Shown here: positions 6,973 to 14,685 of the stretch, piece by piece
Position numbering within the stretch: the first letter of the stretch is position 1
Layout: the number at the start of each line of letters is the position of its first letter
Source: Bacteroidales bacterium
Lineage (GTDB): Bacteria; Bacteroidota; Bacteroidia; Bacteroidales; UBA932
Reading direction: 5' to 3'
Assembly (NCBI GenBank): GCA_028724885.1
Contig: JAQYTJ010000045.1
Span: 1-47,710 of the forward strand
DNA: 47,710 bases
Position numbers and translations under genes: made by a program
Notes under the pieces: model-generated
Seen by the model: only the letters and a program-made list of their open reading frames with translations
What the model was told of the DNA's origin: nothing
Database searches by the model: none

Positions 6973-8124
6973 ATGGACAGTCCTTTTGACTATAGCAGCC
7001 CAGTCACGGGCCAGCATTTTATAGGAAGGAAAGAGGACTGCGTGCTGCTAGGAAGCATTCTGGAGAGAAGCGCGAATGCGGCTATCTGGGAGCCCGCCCT
7101 TTCGGGCAAGAAATCTCTCATTCAGCAGACGCTTATGATGCTGAGGGCGAAGGGTCTTCGCATTCAGACAGGGAATATGTCGTCGTTGGACATCCGATCC
7201 TCTGATACATTCATTAGGAGACTGGGTGATACTGTGATAAGGATGGTTGCCTCCACTCCAGACGAATATGAATCCATCTTGGTTCAGCAGCTCAGAGGAA
7301 CTCATCTCATTTTCAATCGCGACGTATTCTCGAAGTCAGATGAGATTCTCTCGGCAGCCGGCCCGATGAACGAAGATGACATGCTCGCCGTGTTGCGGCT
7401 GCCATATGCCCTTTTCAAGGATTCCGGTGAGCGGAAAATCGTCATCATTGATGAGTTCCAGAATCTGGATCTCACGGAAGATGGCGACAGGTTGTTTTCT
7501 TGCATGGAAAAGGCAATTGGCGAGCGTGCTGGAGAGCCATCCGGATTTTCTTACATATTCATTGGTTCTCAGGTGAATGCGATGAACTCAATATTCATGA
7601 AGAGGCATAGCTTTTATCGCATGCATGAGAGGGTAAAGTTGTCGAAGATAGAAGAAAAGGACATAGTAGAACATGTCATTAAAGGTTTTCTGGCAAGCGG
7701 AAAAGTCATAGACAGGGATCTTGTGTCGGGTGCATGCCGCCTTTTCGGCTGCAATATGTTCTATATCAATTTCTTTTTCTCAATCTGCGACTCTCTTTCT
7801 AAAGGGTATATAATGGAACCTATTCTCTTGGAGGCGCTGGAGGCCGTCATGGCTGTGAATAAGGGCAGGTTCGTAGCTGCGATGAATGATCTAACGACTT
7901 TCCAGGTCAGTCTCCTGAGGGCGATCTGCGATGGCTGCACGAAATTCAGCACTGCGGAGGTCATAAATAAATATTCTCTGAATTCGTCTGCGAACGTGCG
8001 CAGGCTGAAGGATGCTCTGATGAAGAAGGAGATCGTAACTTTCGATGGGCTTGAGCAGAAGCCTGAATTTCAAGATCCTTTTTTCGAGTATTGGCTTAAG
8101 AATGTGTATTTTAAATCTTTATGA
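6973..8124 (+). CDS. P-loop ATPase of the archaeal-ATPase-like (STAND-related) type, with altered Walker A
   Basis: 383 residues from the ATG at 6973; upstream in-frame ATGs overlap rpsU and its promoter and are rejected. The opening TGQHFIGRKED resembles the N-terminus of Bacteroidota ATP-binding proteins related to the archaeal ATPase family. The Walker A position reads EPALSGKKSL instead of the usual GPRRxGKTSL: the first glycine is E and the T/S after GK is K. Walker B is intact (KIVIIDEFQNL, near residue 160), followed by a sensor-like strand IFIGSQ. The C-terminal part is a winged-helix-like region ending FEYWLK. Role unknown; relatives are thought to act as DNA- or protein-binding switches. 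The stop overlaps the sirtuin start (ATGA). Confidence 0.75.
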   Translation: MDSPFDYSSPVTGQHFIGRKEDCVLLGSILERSANAAIWEPALSGKKSLIQQTLMMLRAKGLRIQTGNMSSLDIRSSDTFIRRLGDTVIRMVASTPDEYESILVQQLRGTHLIFNRDVFSKSDEILSAAGPMNEDDMLAVLRLPYALFKDSGERKIVIIDEFQNLDLTEDGDRLFSCMEKAIGERAGEPSGFSYIFIGSQVNAMNSIFMKRHSFYRMHERVKLSKIEEKDIVEHVIKGFLASGKVIDRDLVSGACRLFGCNMFYINFFFSICDSLSKGYIMEPILLEALEAVMAVNKGRFVAAMNDLTTFQVSLLRAICDGCTKFSTAEVINKYSLNSSANVRRLKDALMKKEIVTFDGLEQKPEFQDPFFEYWLKNVYFKSL

Positions 8125-8840
8125 ATATGCCGAAGCAAAAAATAGCAGTGCTCACTGGGGCAGGAGTAAGTGCCGAAAGCGGATTGTCGACTTTCAGGGG
8201 CAGCAATGGGCTCTGGGGGGAGTATGACCCCAATGAGGTCGCCTCAATCGATGGTTGGTACAGAGACAGAGATAAAGTCCTTAAATTCTACAATGGTTTC
8301 AGACAGAGACTGTCTCAAGTGAAGCCTAACGCTGCTCATATTTCGATTGCGCAGCTAGAAAAAGACTATGCAGTGACAGTGATCACTCAGAACGTAGACA
8401 ACCTTCACGAACGGGCAGGCAGCACGAGGATCATCCATCTTCATGGCGAAGTCACGAAGGTCCGTCCAGAGCAGGGAATATATGATCAGACATATTCGGA
8501 GAAAGAAGTCATCGATGTAGGCTACAATGAAGTGAATCTTGGCGACAAAGCTCCTAATGGCAGTCAATTGCGACCTCACATCGTCTTTTTCGGGGAGGCA
8601 GTGCCTAAGATTGAGGCGGCTATCAATATCGTTGAATATGCCGACATCATGCTCATCGTAGGCACTTCGCTTCAGGTTTATCCTGCTGCGGGGCTATATG
8701 GCTACGCAAAGGCTGACACTCCAATTTACATCATTGACCCGGAATCTGTCCCTGTCCACGATCCGCGAATCACGCATATTGAAGAACCTGCCACCACGGG
8801 TATGCAGACATTTCTTAAGATTCTGAAAGAGAGAAAATGA
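8121..8840 (+). CDS. cobB: Sirtuin-type NAD-dependent protein deacylase
   Basis: 239 residues. NAD-binding and catalytic motifs are all present: GAGVSAESGLSTFR near the start, TQNVDNLHERAGS, the catalytic H in HLHGE, and GTSLQVYPAAGL. It removes acyl groups from lysines using NAD. Two oddities: the protein contains no cysteine at all, so the four-cysteine zinc site of most sirtuins is absent, and the YxxR motif that marks desuccinylases (CobB, SIRT5) reads YNGF with the arginine one place later. Substrate class is therefore uncertain. The first ATG overlaps the stop of the ATPase gene; the second ATG, at 8127, lies in a GAATATG word and may be the true start. Confidence 0.93.
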   Translation: MNMPKQKIAVLTGAGVSAESGLSTFRGSNGLWGEYDPNEVASIDGWYRDRDKVLKFYNGFRQRLSQVKPNAAHISIAQLEKDYAVTVITQNVDNLHERAGSTRIIHLHGEVTKVRPEQGIYDQTYSEKEVIDVGYNEVNLGDKAPNGSQLRPHIVFFGEAVPKIEAAINIVEYADIMLIVGTSLQVYPAAGLYGYAKADTPIYIIDPESVPVHDPRITHIEEPATTGMQTFLKILKERK

Positions 8841-8845
8841 AATAT

Positions 8846-8877
8846 TTTGCATATTGAAGAAAAAATATCTAATTTTG
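8846..8877 (+). promoter_or_regulatory. Predicted promoter of rplU-rpmA
   Basis: TTTG at 8846-8849, 20 bases, then TAATTTTG at 8870-8877: a full match to the Bacteroidota housekeeping consensus TTTG-N19/21-TAnnTTTG. Transcription would start near 8884, leaving a leader of about 80 bases before rplU. Confidence 0.8.
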
Positions 8878-8883
8878 CAATCC

Positions 8884-8966
8884 ATTTTAGAGCCGTGGAG
8901 CTTATTTAAGTTCTGTGCATTGGTCACAGGCGCTTGCGGCTGAAACTTTTAAAGAAGTTTGTTTTT
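8884..8966 (+). ncRNA. Candidate structured 5' leader of rplU (three-way junction)
   Basis: Between the predicted transcription start and the rplU ATG three helices can be drawn. An outer helix pairs AGCCG (8891-8895) with CGGCT (8937-8941). Inside it are GAGCTT (8898-8903) with AAGTTC (8908-8913) and CTGTG (8913-8917) with CACAG (8925-8929). Ribosomal protein operons are commonly controlled by the protein binding such a leader. That this one binds bL21 is inference. Confidence 0.45.
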
Positions 8967-9278
8967 ATGTACGCAATCGTAGACATTGCAGGACATCAGT
9001 ACAAAGTTGAGGCAGGTAAGGAGATCTTCGTTGACCGTCTTGCGGCCAAAAAAGACGAATCTGTTGAGTTCAACAAGGTACTGCTGGTCGACAACGAAGG
9101 GCAAGTGACCCTTGGTAAACCTTATGTAGAGGGCACTTCTGTCAAAGCTACCGTGACCGATGATCAAGTCAGGGCTGACAAGGTGCTGGTATTTAAGAAA
9201 ATCCGTCGTAAAGGCTTCCAGAAATGCAACGGCCATCGCCAGAAGCTTTCTAAAATCCGCATCGACGCTATTGCTTAG
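8967..9278 (+). CDS. rplU: 50S ribosomal protein bL21
   Basis: 103 residues from the ATG at 8967, the start that gives the family's MYAIVDIAGHQYKV opening; an in-frame ATG at 8934 lies in the structured leader. The C-terminal KIRRKGFQKCNGHRQ segment is typical of the rRNA-binding end of bL21. It binds 23S rRNA domain V with bL20. It is followed after 18 bases by rpmA, the usual partner. A structured leader precedes it. Confidence 0.97.
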   Translation: MYAIVDIAGHQYKVEAGKEIFVDRLAAKKDESVEFNKVLLVDNEGQVTLGKPYVEGTSVKATVTDDQVRADKVLVFKKIRRKGFQKCNGHRQKLSKIRIDAIA

Positions 9279-9282
9279 TTTC

Positions 9283-9289
9283 AAGGAGG
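9283..9289 (+). promoter_or_regulatory. Shine-Dalgarno site of rpmA
   Basis: AAGGAGG followed 7 bases later by the rpmA ATG. It is one of only two clear Shine-Dalgarno sites noticed in front of genes in this window, the other being rpsU. The canonical spacing supports the start at 9297. Confidence 0.75.
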
Positions 9290-9296
9290 AGTAATT

Positions 9297-9557
9297 ATGG
9301 CACACAAGAAAGGACAATCAAGTTCAAAAAACGGTCGTGAGTCTCATTCCAAGAGATTGGGCCTGAAGAAGTTCGATGGCCAGATCGTGAAGGCAGGCAA
9401 CATTCTGGTTCGCCAGAGAGGAACAGTTCACAATCCCTATAAGAACGTAGGCATTGGCAAAGACCACACGCTTTATGCTCTTATTGATGGTACGGTGAAA
9501 TACTGCAAGAAAAAAGATAAAAGATCCTACGTATCTGTAGTTCCTAGTGAGAATTAA
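9297..9557 (+). CDS. rpmA: 50S ribosomal protein bL27
   Basis: 86 residues with the family's [14 protein letters not shown] start and the GTVHNP and [12 protein letters not shown] blocks. The flexible N-terminus reaches the peptidyl transferase centre. There is no Firmicutes-type N-terminal extension that would need cleavage. Second gene of the rplU-rpmA unit, which ends at a hairpin terminator shortly after the stop codon. Confidence 0.98.
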   Translation: MAHKKGQSSSKNGRESHSKRLGLKKFDGQIVKAGNILVRQRGTVHNPYKNVGIGKDHTLYALIDGTVKYCKKKDKRSYVSVVPSEN

Positions 9558-9578
9558 GCTCGGAGGATTTACAGTGTT

Positions 9579-9619
9579 AAGAGGACTTGCTTCGAGTTAA
9601 TCGTGCGGTCCTCTTTTTT
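9579..9619 (+). terminator. Intrinsic terminator after rpmA
   Basis: AAGAGGAC (9579-9586) pairs with GTCCTCTT (9608-9615), with a 21-base loop, followed by a run of T. It ends just before the serS start, so serS must have its own signal or be read through. The long loop leaves open a conditional terminator. Confidence 0.75.
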
Positions 9620-9632
9620 AATTTTAAAGAAT

Positions 9633-10904
9633 ATGCTAACACTTAAGACGCTACGCGATGATTCGCAGCATGTGATTGACAGGCTGGCAGTCAAGAACTT
9701 TGACGCAAAAGATATAGTTTGCAAAGTTTTAGAGCTGGACAACCATAGAAAAGCTCTTCAGACGGAAAGCGACTCGCTTCTGGCAAAACAGAAGCAGCTT
9801 GCCGCACAGATCGGCAGCCTCATGAAGGAGGGCAAGAGAGCCGAGGCAGAAGAAGTTAAGAAAGAGGTTGGCGAACTAAAAGCGAAGTCGAATGATTTGC
9901 TCGCTCAGGCTGATGCTAATAATAAAGAATTGCAGGATCAGCTCGTACTTCTTCCGAATATGCCTTGCGACATGGTAATCCCCGGGAAGGGAGCAGAAGA
10001 TAATCAGGTCGTGAAAATGGGCGGACCGGAGGCTCATCTGCCTCAGGATGCCCTGCCACACTGGGATCTTGCCAAGAAGTATGACATCATCGATTTTGAT
10101 CTTGGAGTTAAACTGACTGGCGCTGGGTTCCCTGTCTACAAGGGGAAAGGCGCTAAGCTGCAGAGAGCTTTAATCAATTATTTTCTTGATTTCAACACAG
10201 CCGCTGGCTACAAAGAAGTTGAGCCTCCTGTTATGGTGAATGCCGCTTCTGGTTTCGGAACTGGCCAGCTGCCAGACAAGGAAGCCCAAATGTATTACGT
10301 CGGTCTGGACGATTTCTATATGGTTCCAACCGCAGAGGTTCCTGTTACCAACATGTTCAGGGACGTTATCCTAGGTAACGAGGATTTCCCTCAGAAACTC
10401 ACTGCCTACACTCCTTGCTTCCGTCGCGAGGCTGGATCCTATGGCAAAGACGTAAGGGGATTGAATCGTCTTCACCAGTTCGATAAAGTGGAGATAGTCC
10501 GCATCGAGAAGCCTGAGAACTCGTATGCTGCACTTGACGAGATGGTAGCTCACGTGGAGAGGCTTGTGAATTCTCTCGGCCTTAAATACAGGATATTAAG
10601 GCTATGCGGTGGTGACCTTAGCTTTACTTCCGCAATTACATACGACTTCGAGCTTTGGTCAGCAGCCCAGAAGCGCTGGCTGGAGATTTCTTCAGTTTCC
10701 AACTTCGAGACCTATCAGGCCAACAGGCTTCACCTTCGCTATCGTGACGAGAATGGCAAGATTCAGCTCTGCCATACTCTGAACGGCAGTTCTCTTGCTC
10801 TCCCTCGTGTCGTGGCTTCTCTGCTAGAGGATTACGAGACCGAGAACGGAGTTGTCATACCAGAGGTGCTCAGGCCTTACACAGGATTCGATAAGATAGA
10901 TTAA
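9633..10904 (+). CDS. serS: Serine--tRNA ligase
   Basis: 423 residues from the ATG at 9633, which gives the family opening MLTLKTLRDD; the earlier ATG at 9603 lies in the terminator. Residues about 28-105 are the long coiled-coil arm that grips tRNA-Ser. The class II catalytic core follows, with motif 2 FRREAGSYGKDVRGLNRLHQF (in part) near residue 270 and motif 3 around HTLNGSSLALPR near residue 385. It charges tRNA-Ser, and tRNA-Sec if present. The start codon is the ATG of a GAATATG word (9629-9635). ruvC follows after 10 bases. Confidence 0.98.
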   Translation: MLTLKTLRDDSQHVIDRLAVKNFDAKDIVCKVLELDNHRKALQTESDSLLAKQKQLAAQIGSLMKEGKRAEAEEVKKEVGELKAKSNDLLAQADANNKELQDQLVLLPNMPCDMVIPGKGAEDNQVVKMGGPEAHLPQDALPHWDLAKKYDIIDFDLGVKLTGAGFPVYKGKGAKLQRALINYFLDFNTAAGYKEVEPPVMVNAASGFGTGQLPDKEAQMYYVGLDDFYMVPTAEVPVTNMFRDVILGNEDFPQKLTAYTPCFRREAGSYGKDVRGLNRLHQFDKVEIVRIEKPENSYAALDEMVAHVERLVNSLGLKYRILRLCGGDLSFTSAITYDFELWSAAQKRWLEISSVSNFETYQANRLHLRYRDENGKIQLCHTLNGSSLALPRVVASLLEDYETENGVVIPEVLRPYTGFDKID

Positions 10905-10914
10905 CCCTCGGAAC

Positions 10915-11472
10915 ATGGCCGAGAGAATAATTATAGGAATTGACCCTGGAACCAATCTGCTTGGTTTCGGGGTCATTGCCGTTTTTGGCGGTAAGCCAAA
11001 ATTCGTGGATATGGGTGTTCTGGATATCCGTAAAGAGAAGGATGCATATTCAAAGCTCCGTCAGATCTTTGACACGGTGTCTGAGGTATGCAAGACTTAT
11101 CATGGCACCGAGCTGGCGATAGAATCTCCATTTTACGGCAACAGGAACGCTCAAGTCATATTAAAGCTTGGCAGGGCGCAGGGTGCAGCGATGATAGCCG
11201 CCATGGAATATGGAATAGAAATAGTCCATGAATATGCCCCCAGAGAGGCCAAGCAGGCCATCGTTGGCAATGGAGCCGCATCGAAGGAGCAGGTTCAGCT
11301 GATGCTTGAGAAAACATTGGGGATGACTCTGAAGCCAGAGCACCTGGATGCTACGGATGCGCTTGCTATAGCAATGTGCCACTATTACAGCACGACGAAT
11401 TCGTTACTCTCGGCGAAGAAGGGCGGCAGCTGGGAGCAGTTCATCAAAGACAATCCTGGCAGGGTAAAATAA
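10915..11472 (+). CDS. ruvC: Crossover junction endodeoxyribonuclease RuvC
   Basis: 185 residues, normal length. The four acidic catalytic positions are visible: D in GIDPGTN near residue 10, E in AIESPF near residue 70, and the two aspartates of HLDATDALAIA near residues 143-146. RuvC is a dimeric resolvase that cuts Holliday junctions made during recombination repair, working with RuvAB, which is not encoded here. It lies 10 bases after serS, so they are probably co-transcribed. The C-terminal tail is basic. Confidence 0.97.
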   Translation: MAERIIIGIDPGTNLLGFGVIAVFGGKPKFVDMGVLDIRKEKDAYSKLRQIFDTVSEVCKTYHGTELAIESPFYGNRNAQVILKLGRAQGAAMIAAMEYGIEIVHEYAPREAKQAIVGNGAASKEQVQLMLEKTLGMTLKPEHLDATDALAIAMCHYYSTTNSLLSAKKGGSWEQFIKDNPGRVK

Positions 11473-11573
11473 TTCAAAAAAATATTCGTAGATCATTAAA
11501 CTTAGGGCAGTTTTGTCTGTCTTAATGGTTGTTTTATGGTTAGCTGTAGGAACAATCATATCGAAATGCATTT

Positions 11574-14564
11574 ATGAAATTTTATAGGCTTTTACTAATT
11601 ATTGTAGGCCTTCTGGCCGCATGCTTCACGGCTTTCGCTCAGAGTGGCACTATTTCGGTGAAGTTAGTGGATGATTCAAATGGCGAGGCGGTCGGTTTCG
11701 CTACGGTTTCTATTACAAAGGAAGTGGGTGGGAAGCCTATAAAATATGCTTTGTCTAGTGCTGATGGAAATGCAAAGCTGGAGGAAGTACCTGCAGGAAA
11801 ATATAACTTCAAGGCAGAACTCCTTGGGTATGAGAATTTCACGAAAGTCATTGAAGTGAATGGCAACCTGAACCTAGGAGAAGTGAAGATGATTTTGGAT
11901 AGAGAAACACTAGATCAGGCAACTGTCTCAGCGTCGGGCAATCCTATTACCATAAAAAAAGATACCATTGAATATAACGCATCATCTTTTAAGACAACTG
12001 AAAATTCGGTTCTGGAGGATCTGCTTAAAAAACTTCCTGGAATAGAGATTTCTGAAGATGGGACCATAACGGCTAATGGCGAGACGATTTCCAAGATAAC
12101 TATTGATGGCAAGACATTCTTCCTTGACGATCCGCAACTGGCATCCAAGAACCTTCCTGCTAAAATCATCGATAAAGTGAAAGTCGTGCAGAAAAAATCG
12201 GAGCAGGCTGAATTTACAGGCATAGATGATGGCAATGAAGAGACCGTGCTAGACTTGTCTATCCATAAGGGCATGATGAATGGCTTGTTCGGCAATGTCT
12301 CTGGTGGCGTTGGTCACGATTGGACGAGCGGAGAAAGTTCTTCGTTCGGGAATAACGCTGGAGACTATCGTTACCAGGGAGGGTCTTTCATCGGGAATTT
12401 CTCTGATAAGCGTCGGATAAGCATTATCTTGAATGGAAACAATACGAATAACAGAGGATTCAATGATCTGTCTGGGGGGATGATGCAAGGCATGCGCGGC
12501 GGTGGCGGCGGAATGGGTCGTGGCGGCGGCGGTTTCGGTGGCGGAAATGGCATTACGACTTCCTGGATGGGCGGATTGAATGGCAATTGGTCGCTTCTCG
12601 ACGATAAGATGGATATTGGTGGGAACTATCTTTACAGTGGCACGAAGCGGAGTGTTGAGGAGCAGAGCATAAGAGATACTTACCTCGATGATGGAACCAC
12701 GCTAACGTACAGGAATGGCGTGAATGGCCCTGGCTACAGTCACAATAATTCATACGGTCACCGTTTCGGGATTCGTCTCGATCACAAATTTTCGGAAAAC
12801 ACGTCTATACTTTTCCAGCCTAAGGTGAATTTTGGCACGGGTAACTATCACGAGTTCTCGGATTTCGAGACTATGAGGAACTTGGGCGATGGTGCAGCAT
12901 CTATGACAAACCGTGGTTTCAATAATAACAGAGGTGACAATAAAAACTGGACTACGAATGGTTTCTTCTTGTTAAGGCAGAGGCTTGGAATACCCGGAAG
13001 GACTATTTCGTTCATGGGGAACTACAATTTCAGCCATAATGATCTGGATGGATTTAATCAGTCTCTTACTCAGACATTCAATGATGCTGATACCTTAGAT
13101 GATATAGTTAATCAGAGGATAGATCAGTTCTCCAATAGCGCATCTTTGTCTGGGAGACTGGTTTACACAGAGCCTCTAGGAAAAGGTTTCTACGTCGAGG
13201 GTCATTACAGTTATAGCTGGAGACGCAACAAATCCGAAAAAGACACGTACAACAGTGGCGACAATTCTCTCTTCTCAATGAGCAATCCATTGTATGTCGC
13301 TGCAGGGGAGGCTCGGGACGAGACATATTCGAATGAAATCGTCAATCGTTACGTGAATCAGGAGATAGGCGTGAATCTTCAGTATCAGCAGGATAAGCTA
13401 CATGCCCAGATAGGTGCCGGCCTGCTGCCTACGAACACTCATAACGAAACAAACGGCAAGACTTACAAGAGCAACGTCCTCAACTACTCTCCGTCTGCGA
13501 TGATGTGGTATGATATTAATGACAATACCAACGCTAGGATTTTCTATTTCGGCCGCTCGGCCCAGCCTTCCACATCGCAGCTGATGCCAGTGCCTGATAA
13601 CACGAACCCTTTGAGCGTCTCTTTAGGAAACCCATACTTGGATCCTTATTTCAACCACAATATGAGGGCAGAATTCAGAACCACGAATAAAAAGACGTTC
13701 TTGTCTTTTAATGCCATGCTCTCTGGCGGTATGGTCAAGGATCCTATAGTTTCCGCAGTATGGTACGATTCTAATGGCGTGCAGTATTCTCTTCCTGTTA
13801 ACGGCCCTAATTCAGGGAACGTTCGCGCAAGGCTATTCCTCAATTCACCAATATCTAAATCGAATTTCTCCATATTCGTGATGTCTAACGCAAACTATTC
13901 GAAGGGTACTTCATACATTGCAAGCACCTCATTTGACATGTCTCCTTATGATACGGATGGCGATGGCGTGTTTGATGATTACGAGAGATTCCATGAGGAT
14001 TATTCGGGCGGCATTGGTAGCTCATCTGTTTTCTCGAATAATAAGACGCAGACATTGGGCCTTACGGAAAGGCTCAGGGTGACATATAGAAACGATTTTG
14101 TGGATATCGAAATAGGTGGCAGAACCAGGATGAACAGGTCTTGGTACACGATCAACACTAAGAATAACGTCAAGACGTGGAATAATCAGATTGATGGTGA
14201 GATGACGTGGACTATTCCTGGTGGAATAGAGGCAAGGGCTTCATGTGACTACAATTGGTATCGTGGTTACTCAACGCCTCAGGGTGACGAGGTGATATTA
14301 AATGCCGAGATAAATAAGCTTCTTTTCAAGAAAAAGCTTACTATAGCTGTAAGAGGGTATGACCTCTTGAATCAGTCTAAGAACCTTAGCGTCACAGATG
14401 CCTCAAACTACCATCAGGAGTCGCTGAATAATACGCTGGGCCGTTATGTCGTCTTCGTATTGACTTACAGGTTCGGGAATTTCAGCGGTCAGAGAGGTGG
14501 CATGCGAGGTGGTTCTGGTGGCTCAGGAGGCCCAGGCCGTGGCCCTATGAGGCCGCCTAGATAG
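11574..14564 (+). CDS. Outer-membrane beta-barrel protein with carboxypeptidase-like and plug domains (OMP_b-brl_3 type)
   Basis: 996 residues. Signal peptide about 1-22 (cut after AFAQ), a carboxypeptidase-regulatory-like beta-sandwich (about 25-110), a TonB-plug-like region (about 115-250) with the block GIEISEDGTITANGE, then a long beta-barrel ending in an aromatic-rich strand. It is clearly paralogous to the barrel at 23955-26834. Two low-complexity inserts stand out: a Gly/Met/Arg-rich run near residues 300-326 and a Gly/Arg/Pro-rich tail after the last barrel strand. The cargo is unknown; no SusD partner is encoded nearby. It is a single gene between ruvC and a convergent operon. Outer-membrane location is well supported. 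Confidence 0.85.
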   Translation: MKFYRLLLIIVGLLAACFTAFAQSGTISVKLVDDSNGEAVGFATVSITKEVGGKPIKYALSSADGNAKLEEVPAGKYNFKAELLGYENFTKVIEVNGNLNLGEVKMILDRETLDQATVSASGNPITIKKDTIEYNASSFKTTENSVLEDLLKKLPGIEISEDGTITANGETISKITIDGKTFFLDDPQLASKNLPAKIIDKVKVVQKKSEQAEFTGIDDGNEETVLDLSIHKGMMNGLFGNVSGGVGHDWTSGESSSFGNNAGDYRYQGGSFIGNFSDKRRISIILNGNNTNNRGFNDLSGGMMQGMRGGGGGMGRGGGGFGGGNGITTSWMGGLNGNWSLLDDKMDIGGNYLYSGTKRSVEEQSIRDTYLDDGTTLTYRNGVNGPGYSHNNSYGHRFGIRLDHKFSENTSILFQPKVNFGTGNYHEFSDFETMRNLGDGAASMTNRGFNNNRGDNKNWTTNGFFLLRQRLGIPGRTISFMGNYNFSHNDLDGFNQSLTQTFNDADTLDDIVNQRIDQFSNSASLSGRLVYTEPLGKGFYVEGHYSYSWRRNKSEKDTYNSGDNSLFSMSNPLYVAAGEARDETYSNEIVNRYVNQEIGVNLQYQQDKLHAQIGAGLLPTNTHNETNGKTYKSNVLNYSPSAMMWYDINDNTNARIFYFGRSAQPSTSQLMPVPDNTNPLSVSLGNPYLDPYFNHNMRAEFRTTNKKTFLSFNAMLSGGMVKDPIVSAVWYDSNGVQYSLPVNGPNSGNVRARLFLNSPISKSNFSIFVMSNANYSKGTSYIASTSFDMSPYDTDGDGVFDDYERFHEDYSGGIGSSSVFSNNKTQTLGLTERLRVTYRNDFVDIEIGGRTRMNRSWYTINTKNNVKTWNNQIDGEMTWTIPGGIEARASCDYNWYRGYSTPQGDEVILNAEINKLLFKKKLTIAVRGYDLLNQSKNLSVTDASNYHQESLNNTLGRYVVFVLTYRFGNFSGQRGGMRGGSGGSGGPGRGPMRPPR

Positions 14565-14567
14565 TAG

Positions 14568-14671
14568 GTGGGCTTTGCCCCCTGAGAACCCCCGCGGCTC
14601 CCGGCCTTGTGGCATTCGCTTGGCTGGCGCCTTGCGAATACCCGGCCTCCGCCGGTCGCGTGACCGCGACT
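14568..14671. terminator. GC-rich hairpin-dense convergent spacer
   Basis: About 100 bases, much richer in G and C than the flanks, between the barrel gene (plus) and the RluD-type gene (minus). Hairpins include GGGC/GCCC around TTT near 14570-14580, ATTCGC/GCGAAT with an inner GGC/GCC (14614-14639), and GTCGCG/CGCGAC (14655-14670). No long T-run follows any of them. Position suggests a bidirectional transcription end or a palindromic intergenic repeat. Confidence 0.4.
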
Positions 14672-14685
14672 TGCTATGAAGATAG

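Noticed and set aside
8911..8930. Similarity of the rplU leader (GCATTGGTCACAGG) to bases 45-58 (GCATTGGTCGCAGG) as a repeat
   Set aside because: Only about 14 bases match and the flanks do not align, so chance is likely.
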